DNA of 40,089 nucleotides from Streptomyces sp. PKU-EA00015 (GCF_013387495.1 NZ_JABZEE010000067.1:1-40089); one strand, 5' to 3'. Counted from the first letter of the stretch, positions 23,291-34,406 are shown. Program-made: numbers and translations. Notes: generated by a model not told the origin, from the sequence alone.

Positions 23291-24214
23291 ATGAGCACCA
23301 CCCGTCTGCGCACCCTCGGCAGCAAGACCGCCGGCCCGGGCCGGCCCGTCTACGTCACCGGCGAGATCGGCATCAACCACAACGGCGACCTGGAGAACGC
23401 GTTCAAGCTGATCGACGTGGCCGCCGACGCGGGCTGCGACGCGGTCAAGTTCCAGAAGCGCACGCCGGAGATCTGCACGCCGCGCGACCAGTGGGACATC
23501 GAGCGCGACACCCCCTGGGGCCGTATGACGTACATCGACTACCGCCACCGCGTCGAGTTCGGTGAGGACGAGTACCGCGCGATCGACGAGCACTGCAAGA
23601 AGCGCGGCATCGACTGGTTCGCCTCCCCGTGGGACACCGAGGCCGTCGCCTTCCTGGAGAAGTTCGACGTCCCGGCGCACAAGGTCGCCTCCGCCTCCCT
23701 CACGGACGACGAGCTGCTGCGCGCCCTGCGCGCCACGGGCCGCACGATCATCCTGTCGACCGGCATGTCCACCCCGAAGCAGATCCGCCACGCGGTCGAG
23801 GTCCTGGGCAGCGAGAACATCCTGCTCTGCCACGCCACCTCGACGTACCCGGCGAAGGCCGAGGAGCTCAACCTGCGCGTCATCAACACGCTCCAGGCCG
23901 AGTACCCGAACGTCCCGATCGGCTACTCCGGCCACGAGACCGGTCTGCAGACCACCCTCGCGGCCGTCGCCCTGGGCGCCACCTTCATCGAGCGCCACAT
24001 CACCCTCGACCGCGCCATGTGGGGCTCCGACCAGGCCGCCTCCGTGGAGCCGCAGGGCCTGACCCGCCTCGTCCGCGACATCCGCGTGGTGGAGGAGTCG
24101 CTCGGTGACGGCGTCAAGAAGGTCTACGAGAGCGAGCTCGGCCCCATGAAGAAGCTGCGCCGCGTGGCCGGCGTCGTGGCCGAGGCGGACGACCGTGAGC
24201 CTGCCGCGGTCTGA
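23291..24214 (+). CDS. neuB: NeuB-type nonulosonate (probably Kdn-9-phosphate) synthase, no SAF domain
   Basis: 307 aa, ATG at 23291 with AAGGA about 10 nt upstream. A PEP-condensing TIM barrel: GEIGINHNGDLENAFKLID (24-42), CDAVKFQKR (49-57), WFASPWDTEAV, KVASASLTDDELLR, IILSTGMST, LLCHATSTYPAK, IGYSGHETG and ATFIERHITLDRAMWGSDQAAS. All barrel signatures of NeuB/SpsE are present. The usual C-terminal SAF (antifreeze-like) domain of about 60 residues is missing: the protein stops shortly after ESELGPMKKLRRV. In meningococcal NeuB that domain supplies an Arg contacting the N-acetyl group of ManNAc. Loss fits a substrate without the acetamido group, such as mannose-6-phosphate. Confidence 0.88.
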   Translation: MSTTRLRTLGSKTAGPGRPVYVTGEIGINHNGDLENAFKLIDVAADAGCDAVKFQKRTPEICTPRDQWDIERDTPWGRMTYIDYRHRVEFGEDEYRAIDEHCKKRGIDWFASPWDTEAVAFLEKFDVPAHKVASASLTDDELLRALRATGRTIILSTGMSTPKQIRHAVEVLGSENILLCHATSTYPAKAEELNLRVINTLQAEYPNVPIGYSGHETGLQTTLAAVALGATFIERHITLDRAMWGSDQAASVEPQGLTRLVRDIRVVEESLGDGVKKVYESELGPMKKLRRVAGVVAEADDREPAAV

Positions 24215-24353
24215 CGGCCCTGCCACCACGGCGGTGCCGCTCCCGCCGCGCCGGGCCACTCGCGCCCGGCGCGGGGAGCGCGGGGTCCCCGCCCGCACGG
24301 AGTGCCCTGCGCGGGCGCGCACGTCCGTAGCAGCGCGCGCCCCGCACGCCCGG

Positions 24354-24542
24354 GCGGCCGCACAAGGCGGCCATGCGTGCCCGAACGCACGAGCCCCGTA
24401 CGTCCGCGCGGCCGCACAGGCCCCGCAGCGATGCGCGGCCGCGCAAGCCCCGCGGGCGCGCGCGGCTGCACAAGCCGGCCATGCGCGCCGGTACGCGCAA
24501 GCCCCCCAGCGGCGCATGCCCGCACAAGCCGGGCCACGCACG
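24354..24542. repeat. 27-bp degenerate minisatellite, seven units
   Basis: Seven contiguous 27-bp units start at 24354, 24381, 24408, 24435, 24462, 24489 and 24516. Rough consensus: GCGGCCGCACAAGCCCCG followed by nine variable G/C-rich bases. One plus-strand frame reads as nine-residue units of the type RPHKP-x3-A. It fills the middle of the 429-bp gap 24215-24643 between the synthase and the next glycosyltransferase. There are no spacers, so this is not a CRISPR. The flanks of the gap show nothing else. Confidence 0.85.
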
Positions 24543-24643
24543 CCCCGCGTGCCCCCCGCGGCGGAGCCCGGCGCGCCCGGGCGTATCCATCCAGGCCCCC
24601 GGCCCCGCCGGGCGCGCCGATCCGGCATCACGAGGTGAAGCCA

Positions 24644-25690
24644 GTGAATCTCGCGTTCGTCGAGAGCCCGGTCCAGCTCCTGAACGTCCTGGAGTGGGCC
24701 CACGCCGGTTCCGGTGCCGCCCCCACCGGTGATCCCGCAGCCGACCTCACCGTGGTCGTCCTGTCGCCCACCGACCCCATGTCGCGGGGCCAGCTGCGCC
24801 GCATGGCGGAGCTCGCGCGCGGCGAGGGGTTCACCGTCCGCTGGCAGGAGGCGCGCGGCGGGGCCGGTGCTCCCCTGAGGACCGTCCGCGAGCTCGGCCC
24901 GATTCTGCGCCGGGCGGAGCGGATCGTGATCGGGGACCCGTTCTCCCGCTACGTCCAGCTCCTGCTGACGCTCGTCGGCGGCAAGAACCTCACCGTGGTC
25001 GACGACGGCACGGCGACCATGGAGTTCGTCGCACAGGTCGCCCGCGGGGAGCAGCTGGTGCGCTGGCACCGCCGCGGCGGCCGCCGCGGCCCGCGTGAGC
25101 TGGTGCTCGCACCGGTGACCTTCATGGCCCGGCGCAGGCTGAGCCCCTCCCGGTCCCGCACCGTCGAGGTCTTCACCTCGATGCCCGTGGAGCCGGCGCC
25201 GGGGATCACCGTCACGGCGAACGACTTCGCCTGGACGCGGCAGCGCTTCGGGCCGCCGACCCTCACGCGGGGCGCCGACATGGTCGGGACCTCGTTGGTG
25301 GAGACGGGCGTGGTGGACCTGGAGCAGTACCTGGACGCGGTCGCGACGCTGGCCCGCGCCCACGGCGCCACCCGTTACTTCGCCCACCGCAGGGAGAGCG
25401 CCGACAAGCTGCACCGGCTCGCCGCCGAGACGGGCCTGGAAGTGGTCCGCCCCGACCTGCCGCTGGAGCTGATCGCCCGCAGGGGCCCGATAGGCTCAAC
25501 GGTGCTGAGTTTTCCTTCGACGGTCGTGCACACCCTGCCGCTGGCCCTCGCGGGCACGGGGATCAAGGTGGCGGTCTGCGACATCGCGCCCGAGTGGCTC
25601 AGAGCGAGCGCGTCGCCGCGGGCCCAGGGGTTCCTGGCTGTCGTCACGGGCACGGCCCGGGATGTGTACCGGCTGCCGGCACCCGCTTGA
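24644..25690 (+). CDS. sialyltransferase-like protein (GT52/POLYST motif set)
   Basis: 348 aa from the GTG at 24644 with GAGG 8 nt upstream. The frame is open back through the minisatellite to 24302, but the natural start VNLAFVESPVQLLNVLEW is that of GT52-like enzymes. Motifs in order: VVDDGTATMEF with Asp120-Asp121-Gly122 (D/E-D/E-G), YFAHRRES with His248 (HP-like), and SFPSTVVHTLPLAL with Ser292-Thr293 (S-S/T). These are the three motifs shared by bacterial GT38/GT52/GT80 sialyltransferases. Likely a second CMP-nonulosonate-dependent transferase, for example the initiating one. It has no close coupling to neuB because of the 429-bp gap. Confidence 0.65.
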   Translation: MNLAFVESPVQLLNVLEWAHAGSGAAPTGDPAADLTVVVLSPTDPMSRGQLRRMAELARGEGFTVRWQEARGGAGAPLRTVRELGPILRRAERIVIGDPFSRYVQLLLTLVGGKNLTVVDDGTATMEFVAQVARGEQLVRWHRRGGRRGPRELVLAPVTFMARRRLSPSRSRTVEVFTSMPVEPAPGITVTANDFAWTRQRFGPPTLTRGADMVGTSLVETGVVDLEQYLDAVATLARAHGATRYFAHRRESADKLHRLAAETGLEVVRPDLPLELIARRGPIGSTVLSFPSTVVHTLPLALAGTGIKVAVCDIAPEWLRASASPRAQGFLAVVTGTARDVYRLPAPA

Positions 25691-25847
25691 AGGGGGGCGC
25701 CCGGCGTCTCGCACCAGAGCCGACCTGACAAAAAGAGCGAGTGAGCTTACCCACAACGGCACACAGCTATGCACTTCAGGCCAGGTTTCCTTCGCCTATG
25801 AGGCTGATCTTTTGTTGATCGCACGGCAGTTGGGGGCTTGAGGGGCA

Positions 25848-25853
25848 TACCCT
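25848..25853 (+). promoter_or_regulatory. -10 box for leaderless M20 gene
   Basis: TACCCT ends 7 nt before the GTG at 25861; there is no Shine-Dalgarno sequence at that GTG. Confidence 0.45.
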
Positions 25854-25860
25854 TCACTGG

Positions 25861-27141
25861 GTGAACCAGTTGATGTCCCGCGAGTCCGAAGAAGCCGAGA
25901 CGCCCGGCGCAGACGCAGCGCCCCGCACGGGCGCGATGCCGGGCGACGCCGCACTGCCCGGCAGGCTGACCGAGCCGTTGCGTACGGAGCTCGTCGCCTT
26001 CCGGCGCGACCTCCACATGCACCCCGAGCTCGGGAACCAGGAGTTCCGCACCACCGCGGCGATCAAGGACCGCCTCGAGCAGGCCGGCCTGAAGCCGCGG
26101 GTCCTCTCCATGGGCACCGGCCTCGTCTGCGACATCGGCACGGACTCCGCTCCCGGACGGCCCCTCTTCGCGATCCGCGCCGACATCGACGCCCTTCCCA
26201 TCCCGGACACCAAGAGCGGGGTCCCCTACCGCTCCACCGTGCCCGACCGCGCCCACGCCTGCGGGCACGACGTGCACACCACCACGGTCCTCGGGGCCGG
26301 ACTGGTGCTCGCCGAGCTCGACCGGCAGGGTCTGCTGACGCAGCCGGTGCGGCTGCTCTTCCAGCCCGCCGAGGAGGTCCTGCCCGGCGGCGCGGCCGAC
26401 GCGATCGAATGCGGCGTCCTCGACGGTGTCGGCAAGATCATCGCGGTTCACTGCGACCCCCGGGTCGACGCGGGTTCCATCGGGCTGCGGGCCGGCCCGA
26501 TCACCTCGGCCTGCGACCGGATCGAGGTCGCCCTGGACGGGCCCGGCGGCCACACCGCCCGGCCGCACCTGACGACGGACATGGTCACCGCGGCCGCGAA
26601 GCTCGCCATCGAGGTCCCGGCGCTGCTCTCCCGTCGCGTCGACTCGCGCTCCGGCCTGGCCCTCACCTGGGGCCGCATCACGGCCGGTCACGCGCCCAAC
26701 GTCATCCCGCAGCACGCCGAGCTCTCCGGCACCGTGCGCTGCCTGGACCTCGCGGGCTGGCGCGCCGCCCCCGACATGGTGCACGCCGCGATCGACGAGG
26801 TCGCCACGCTGCACCGGGCCAAGTCGCAGATCGACTACATCCGCGGAGTGCCGCCCGTCGTCAACGACCCGGCCGTCACCGAACTGCTGCGCGACGCGCA
26901 CGCCGCGCGCCGCGGATCGTATGCGATCGAGGACACCGAGCAGAGCCTCGGCGGCGAGGACTTCTCCTGGTACCTGGAGCACGTGCCGGGCGCCATGGCC
27001 CGCCTCGGCGTGCGGACCCCCGGCGACACCACGCGACGCGACCTGCACCGCGGGGACTTCGACGTCGACGAGGAGGCCATCACGGCCGGCGTCGAGCTGT
27101 TCACCGCCGCGGCGCTGCTGGAAGGTCTCGGGGCCCGCTGA
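25861..27141 (+). CDS. M20-family amidohydrolase
   Basis: 426 aa from the GTG at 25861; the ATG at 25873 (MSRESEEAE) is an alternative. Di-metal hydrolase of the M20D/hippurate-hydrolase type: DLHMHPELGNQEFRT (50-63), HACGHDVHTT with Cys134, His136 and His139, FQPAEEVLPGGA with Glu171-Glu172, GPGGHTARPH in the lid domain, and SLGGEDFSWYLEHVPG near the end. These enzymes cleave N-acyl or N-carbamoyl amino acids or amide-conjugated hormones in the cytoplasm. The first 35 residues are an unstructured extension. It precedes the nucleoside operon but has its own terminator. Confidence 0.88.
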   Translation: MNQLMSRESEEAETPGADAAPRTGAMPGDAALPGRLTEPLRTELVAFRRDLHMHPELGNQEFRTTAAIKDRLEQAGLKPRVLSMGTGLVCDIGTDSAPGRPLFAIRADIDALPIPDTKSGVPYRSTVPDRAHACGHDVHTTTVLGAGLVLAELDRQGLLTQPVRLLFQPAEEVLPGGAADAIECGVLDGVGKIIAVHCDPRVDAGSIGLRAGPITSACDRIEVALDGPGGHTARPHLTTDMVTAAAKLAIEVPALLSRRVDSRSGLALTWGRITAGHAPNVIPQHAELSGTVRCLDLAGWRAAPDMVHAAIDEVATLHRAKSQIDYIRGVPPVVNDPAVTELLRDAHAARRGSYAIEDTEQSLGGEDFSWYLEHVPGAMARLGVRTPGDTTRRDLHRGDFDVDEEAITAGVELFTAAALLEGLGAR

Positions 27142-27164
27142 GGCGCCCGCCCGGTCCGGGCGCC
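27142..27164. terminator. terminator of the M20 gene
   Basis: GGCGCCCG/CGGGCGCC, an 8-bp stem with 7-nt loop starting on the base after the stop codon. Confidence 0.6.
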
Positions 27165-27303
27165 GTACGGACGTCCGATTCGGGGCCTGTCGACGACACG
27201 CCGGGGCGCGGAGGCGACGCGCCCGCCCCGGCACGGGCGCACAGGCGCGTGGCTTGTTCGCGACGATCCGATAACGACTGATGAACGGGTCTTTAACTGA
27301 CAT

Positions 27304-27313
27304 CTACGCGCGT
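27304..27313 (+). promoter_or_regulatory. CTACGCGCGT motif upstream of the nucleoside-binding lipoprotein
   Basis: CTACGCGCGT lies 62 nt before the GTG start. The identical 10-mer occurs at 28529-28538 upstream of the ABC ATPase. A 6-bp hairpin (AGCGCC/GGCGCT, 27332-27349) follows in the leader. Candidate operator of the operon. Confidence 0.35.
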
Positions 27314-27375
27314 TACGATCGCCGCGAACCCAGCGCCGGAAGTGGCGCTTTCGGTCAGGTTTAAGGAGCCCCCCA

Positions 27376-28425
27376 GTGCGCCGGATCACCAGGATCGCCA
27401 CCGTGGGCATCGCGTCCGCGGCTCTCGCACTGTCTGCCACCGCGTGTGGCAGCGACTCGTCGTCCTCCGCAGGTTCGGACGACAAGGGCGGCAAGGCCGC
27501 CATCGCCTACGACATCGGTGGCCGCGGCGACCAGTCCTTCAACGACGCCGCGTACGCCGGTCTGGAGAAGGCCGAGAAGGAACTCGACATCCAGGGCACC
27601 GAGCAGGAGCCCAGCGAGGGTGAGGGCGACCCCGACAAGGTCCAGCGCCTCACCGCTCTGGCCCGCGCCGGCAACAACCCGGTGATCGGCGTCGGCTTCG
27701 CCTACGCCCCGGCCATCGCCGAGGTCGCGCCGAAGTTCCCGAAGACCACCTTCGGCCTCATCGACGACACCTCGAAGACCGGCCCGAACATCGCCAACCT
27801 CGTCTTCAACGAGGAGCAGGGCTCCTACCTGGCCGGCGTGGCCGCCGCCAAGGTGACCAAGTCCAAGACGGTCGGCTTCATCGGCGGTGTCGAGACCCCG
27901 CTGATCAAGAAGTTCGAGGCGGGCTTCGTCCAGGGCGTCAAGGACACCGACAAGAACGTCAACGTCAAGGTCCAGTACCTGACCCAGCCGCCGGACTTCG
28001 GTGGCTTCTCGAAGCCGGACCTCGGCAAGGCCGCCGCGCAGGGCCAGCTCGACGCGGGCGCCGACGTGGTCTACGCCGCCGCAGGCCTCGCGGGTGCGGG
28101 CTCCATCGAGGCGACCGCCAAGGCCAAGAAGTGGGCCATCGGCGTCGACTCGGACCAGTACAACCAGAAGGGCCTGGCCGCCTACAAGGACCAGATCCTC
28201 ACCTCGGTGACCAAGAACGTCTCGGGCGCCGTGTTCAACCTGATCAAGTCGGTCCAGGACGGCAAGCCGCAGACCGGTGAGATCCGCTACGGCCTCCAGG
28301 ACGACGGCGTCGCCCTGGCCAAGTCCAACCCGGCCTTCACCGCGATGACCGACGTCGTCGCGGCGATCGACAAGGCCAAGGCCGACATCATCGCCGGCAC
28401 GATCAAGGTCAAGACGGCTCCGTAA
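27376..28425 (+). CDS. BMP-family nucleoside-binding lipoprotein
   Basis: 349 aa from the GTG at 27376 with AAGGAG 7 nt upstream. Lipoprotein signal VRRITRIATVGIASAALALSATAC (Cys near 24), then a Ser/Gly/Asp linker. BMP/PnrA fold: AIAYDIGGRGDQSFNDAAYAGL (39-60), GVGFAYAPAIAEVAPKFPKTTFGLID, NLVFNEEQGSYLAGVAAA, VGFIGGVETPLIKKFEAGFVQG, AAAGLAGAGSIEA and WAIGVDSDQYNQKGL. It is the extracellular purine/pyrimidine nucleoside receptor of the transporter encoded downstream. It is separated from the ATPase gene by a strong hairpin, which would give more receptor than transporter. Confidence 0.92.
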   Translation: MRRITRIATVGIASAALALSATACGSDSSSSAGSDDKGGKAAIAYDIGGRGDQSFNDAAYAGLEKAEKELDIQGTEQEPSEGEGDPDKVQRLTALARAGNNPVIGVGFAYAPAIAEVAPKFPKTTFGLIDDTSKTGPNIANLVFNEEQGSYLAGVAAAKVTKSKTVGFIGGVETPLIKKFEAGFVQGVKDTDKNVNVKVQYLTQPPDFGGFSKPDLGKAAAQGQLDAGADVVYAAAGLAGAGSIEATAKAKKWAIGVDSDQYNQKGLAAYKDQILTSVTKNVSGAVFNLIKSVQDGKPQTGEIRYGLQDDGVALAKSNPAFTAMTDVVAAIDKAKADIIAGTIKVKTAP

Positions 28426-28457
28426 CGCGCGGGAGGCCCACCCGGTCCTCCGTACGG

Positions 28458-28497
28458 ACTCGGTCCGGGATCCGCACGCCGCGGGCCCGGACCGAGT
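28458..28497 (+). terminator. 12-bp hairpin between receptor and ATPase genes (attenuator)
   Basis: ACTCGGTCCGGG (28458-28469) and CCCGGACCGAGT (28486-28497) pair perfectly over a 16-nt loop, 33 nt after the lipoprotein stop and inside the operon. Partial termination or 3'-end protection of the receptor mRNA is inferred. Confidence 0.65.
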
Positions 28498-28528
28498 TAT
28501 GGCCACCGGTTTTCCTCATTCGGGATCG

Positions 28529-28540
28529 CTACGCGCGTAG
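28529..28540. promoter_or_regulatory. perfect palindrome CTACGCGCGTAG upstream of the ABC ATPase
   Basis: A 12-bp perfect palindrome 124 nt before the ATPase start, sharing CTACGCGCGT with the promoter region of the receptor gene (27304). A second regulated promoter for the transporter genes is possible. Confidence 0.4.
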
Positions 28541-28663
28541 AACAATCCTCGGCGCGATAGCTTCGCCCCATCCCCTGCCCGCCGATCTCCGCCTTCCCGC
28601 CTGCCCGCCAGCAGCCGCCCGCCCCGACCTGCCGGCTCCCTTTCCCGCCAAGGAGAGTGCGTC

Positions 28664-30243
<1,580 letters not shown>

Positions 30244-30247
<4 letters not shown>

Positions 30248-31356
30248 AGAAGTTCGACAAGGACCGGCTGATCCTGGGCCTCGCCGGCCCGGTGCTCGCG
30301 CTGGTCGTGGCCTTCCTGCTCACCTCCGTGGTGCTGCTCCTCTCGGACCGCAATCCCTTCGAGCCGTACCGGCTCATGGCGGAGCAGCTCGAGTTCACGG
30401 ACGTTCAGGTACTGATCGTCAATCAGACCGGCATCTACTACCTGGCCGCACTCGCCGTCGCCATCGGCTTCCGGATGAACCTGTTCAACATCGGCGTCGA
30501 CGGCCAGTACCGCCTCGCCGTGATGCTGGCGGCGGTCGTCGGCGCGGCGGTCGAGCTGCCGGGGCCGCTGCACATCCTGCTGATCGTGTTCGTCGCCATG
30601 GCGGTCGGCGCGCTCTGGGCCGGTATCGCGGGCGTCCTGAAGACCACCCGCGGCGTCAGCGAGGTCGTCTCCACGATCATGCTGAACGCCATCGCCACCA
30701 GCCTGATCGCCTGGCTGATCCTGCCGAAGAACCTCGGCGTGCAGCCGGAGGGCTCCAACGACCTGACGACCGGTGAGATCGCCGAGTCCGGCTGGCTCCC
30801 CGGTCTGGACATGGGCCAGGGCGGGTTCATCTACGGCTTCACGTTCGTCGCCTTCGCGCTCGGCATCGTCTACTGGTTCGTCCTCAACCGCACCCGCTTC
30901 GGGTTCGACCTGCGCGCCACCGGCGCCAGCGAGTCCGCCGCGCAGGCGAGCGGCGTCGACTCCAAGCGGATGATCCTCACCGCGATGCTGATCTCCGGTG
31001 CCATGGCGGGCCTCGCCGGCATGCCGATGCTGCTCGGCCAGACCCACACGTACAGCCTCAGCTTCCCGGTCGGTGTCGGTTTCACGGCCATCGGCATCGC
31101 CCTGCTCGGCCGCAACAACCCGATCGGCATCCTCTTCGCCTCACTGCTCTTCGCCTTCCTGGACAAGACGGCCGAGGGCCTGGGACTGGCGGGCTACGAG
31201 AAGGAACTCGCCACGATCATGCAGGGCCTGATCGTCATCGCGGTCGTCGTGTCCTACGAGATCGTCCGCCAGTACGGGCTGCGCCGGCAGCAGCAGAAGG
31301 TCGGCGAGGAGCTCGCCGCCCAGGCCCGTAAGAACAAGGAGGTGGCAGCGGCATGA
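30244..31356 (+). CDS. nucleoside ABC transporter permease 1 (NupP-like)
   Basis: 370 aa, ATG overlapping the ATPase stop (ATGA). BPD_transp_2/LivH-type membrane protein with about 9-10 hydrophobic segments. The first, LILGLAGPVLALVVAFLLTS, is followed by a loop with NPFEPYRLMAEQL. Family signatures: AVAIGFRMNLFNIGVDGQYRLAV (73-95), LKTTRGVSEVVSTIMLNAIA (coupling region to the ATPase) and LRATGASESAAQASGVDSKRM. The tail after 340 is charged. Plasma-membrane half of the nucleoside channel. Confidence 0.9.
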
Positions 31357-32624
31357 CGGAGAGCACCAGCACGGTCTCGATGGCGAGCACCGCGCCCAAG
31401 AAGGGCGGCGGCCGCCGCAAGCTGTCCCTGCCCGTCATCCTGCTGATCATTGCGGGCGGTCTGCTGCTGTTCTCGCTGGTCCGCACGATCAGCGGCGCGG
31501 AAGACCTCACCTCCGTCGGCCAGATCTCCGGCGCCCTCCAGCTTGCCGTGCCCATCGGTCTCGCCGGTCTCGGCGGCCTGTGGGCGGAGCGGGCCGGCGT
31601 GGTCAACATCGGTCTCGAGGGCATGATGATCCTCGGCACCTGGTTCGGCGCCTGGGCCGGATACCAGTGGGGTCCGTGGACCGGCGTCCTGCTCGGCATC
31701 GCGGGCGGCGCGGTCGGCGGTCTGCTGCACGCGGTGATGACGGTGACGTTCAACGTCAACCACATCGTCTCCGGTGTCGCCATCACCATCCTGGCCACCG
31801 GCCTCACCCGCTACCTGTCGAACTTCACCTTCGACAGGGCCGAGGGCGGCTCCTCCAAGCAGTCCCCGCGCATCGAGGCGATCGACCGGATCACGATTCC
31901 GGGGCTCTCGGAGTGGCTGGCCGACATCCAGGCCAAGCACTGGTTCTTCGTCTCCGACCTCGCCGGTGTGCTGGGCGGTCTGATCACCAACCTGTCGTTG
32001 CTGACCGTCGTGGCGATCCTGCTCATCCCGGGCACCTGGTGGGTGCTGTGGCGCACCGCGTTCGGCCTGCGCCTGCGTTCCTGCGGCGAGAACCCGGTCG
32101 CCGCCGAGTCGCTCGGCGTCAACGTCTACAAGTACAAGTACATCGCCGTCGTGGTCTCCGGCGCGCTCGCGGGTCTCGGCGGCGCCTTCCTCGCCATCGT
32201 CTCCACCGGCATCTACCAGGAGGGCCAGACCGGCGGCCGCGGCTACATCGGTCTCGCCGCCATGATCTTCGGCAACTGGATGCCGGGCGGAATGGCGCTC
32301 GGCGCCGGCCTGTTCGGCTTCACCGACAGCCTCAAGCTGCGCGGCGGCGCGGAGAACGTCCACGCGATGCTGTTGCTGCTGGCGATCCTGCTGCTGCTCG
32401 TCGTGGTCTGGCAGCTGTACAAGAAGAAGTACCTCCAGGCCGTGATCTCGGCCGCGGTCTCGGCGCTGCTGTTCGCCTGGTACACGCTGACCGACGCGCT
32501 GCCCAGCCAGTTCGTCGACGCCGCGCCGTACGTCACCACGCTCCTCGTCCTGGCGCTGTCCGCGCAGCGGCTGAGGATGCCCAAGGCGGACGGCCTGCCC
32601 TACCGCAGGGGCCAGGGCAAGTGA
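31353..32624 (+). CDS. nucleoside ABC transporter permease 2 (NupQ-like)
   Basis: 423 aa, ATG overlapping the previous stop (ATGA). Longer than typical NupQ proteins (about 310-320) because of a 35-residue polar N-terminal tail and two extra hydrophobic segments at the end (YLQAVISAAVSALLFAWYTL and VTTLLVLALSAQRL). Core signatures: ERAGVVNIGLEGMMILGTWFGAW (around 80), FNVNHIVSGVAITILATGLTRYL, LRSCGENPVAAESLGVNVYKYKY (coupling loop) and GGRGYIGLAAMIFGNWMPGG. Forms the second half of the channel. The stop overlaps the cytidine deaminase GTG (GTGA). Confidence 0.9.
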   Translation: MTESTSTVSMASTAPKKGGGRRKLSLPVILLIIAGGLLLFSLVRTISGAEDLTSVGQISGALQLAVPIGLAGLGGLWAERAGVVNIGLEGMMILGTWFGAWAGYQWGPWTGVLLGIAGGAVGGLLHAVMTVTFNVNHIVSGVAITILATGLTRYLSNFTFDRAEGGSSKQSPRIEAIDRITIPGLSEWLADIQAKHWFFVSDLAGVLGGLITNLSLLTVVAILLIPGTWWVLWRTAFGLRLRSCGENPVAAESLGVNVYKYKYIAVVVSGALAGLGGAFLAIVSTGIYQEGQTGGRGYIGLAAMIFGNWMPGGMALGAGLFGFTDSLKLRGGAENVHAMLLLLAILLLLVVVWQLYKKKYLQAVISAAVSALLFAWYTLTDALPSQFVDAAPYVTTLLVLALSAQRLRMPKADGLPYRRGQGK

Positions 32625-33016
32625 CCACGGCTGCTTTCGACTGGGAGGCCCTGCGGAAGCTGGCGCGCGAGGCGATGTCGCACGCGTACGCCCCGTACTC
32701 GGGCTTCCCGGTCGGGGCGGCGGCCCTCGTCGACGACGGCCGCACGGTCACGGGCTGCAACGTCGAGAACGCCTCGTACGGGCTCGGGCTGTGCGCCGAG
32801 TGCGGGCTCGTATCGCAGCTGCAGGCGACCGGCGGCGGCCGGCTCACGCACTTCACGTGCGTGGACGGCGAGGGCGCGCCGCTCGTGCCGTGCGGCCGCT
32901 GCCGCCAGCTGCTGTACGAGTTCGGCGGGCCGGAGCTGCTGCTCGACACGCCGGCGGGTGTGCTGCCGCTCTCCGAGATGCTGCCGCACGCCTTCGGCCC
33001 CGGCCATCTGTCGTAA
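32621..33016 (+). CDS. cdd: cytidine deaminase
   Basis: 131 aa, the size of the tetrameric single-domain enzyme. GTG at 32621 overlaps the permease stop (GTGA), so import and salvage are co-translated. Zinc and catalytic residues are in GCNVENASYGLGLCAE (Cys58, proton-shuttle Glu60) and VPCGRCRQ (Cys91, Cys94). Substrate residues Asn47 and Glu49 in NVEN are present. Converts cytidine and deoxycytidine to uridine and deoxyuridine in the cytoplasm, feeding the phosphorylase encoded next. Confidence 0.93.
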   Translation: MTTAAFDWEALRKLAREAMSHAYAPYSGFPVGAAALVDDGRTVTGCNVENASYGLGLCAECGLVSQLQATGGGRLTHFTCVDGEGAPLVPCGRCRQLLYEFGGPELLLDTPAGVLPLSEMLPHAFGPGHLS

Positions 33017-33030
33017 CCCCCTTGTTCCCC

Positions 33031-33060
33031 GCGGCCCTTCCGCTCCGGTGGGAGGGCCGC
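33031..33060. terminator. hairpin between cdd and thymidine phosphorylase
   Basis: GCGGCCCTTC (33031-33040) pairs with GGAGGGCCGC (33051-33060) with one G-U pair, and two more pairs inside, 14 nt after the cdd stop. Possible -10 TACCCT at 33066-33071 for the next gene. Confidence 0.55.
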
Positions 33061-33125
33061 TCCCATACCCTTGCTCTGTGCGTCTGGAGCCGTCTCGGCC
33101 GCGTGGAGCGCTCTGGAGGAATGCC

Positions 33126-34403
<1,278 letters not shown>

Positions 34404-34406
34404 GCC

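Noticed and set aside
24354..24542. CRISPR array
   Set aside because: The 27-bp units are directly contiguous and degenerate, with no spacers and no cas genes.
24302..24643. In-frame upstream extension of the 24644 gene through the minisatellite
   Set aside because: The extension is Arg/Pro/Ala-rich without ribosome site, whereas GTG 24644 has GAGG at 8 nt and gives the normal family N-terminus.
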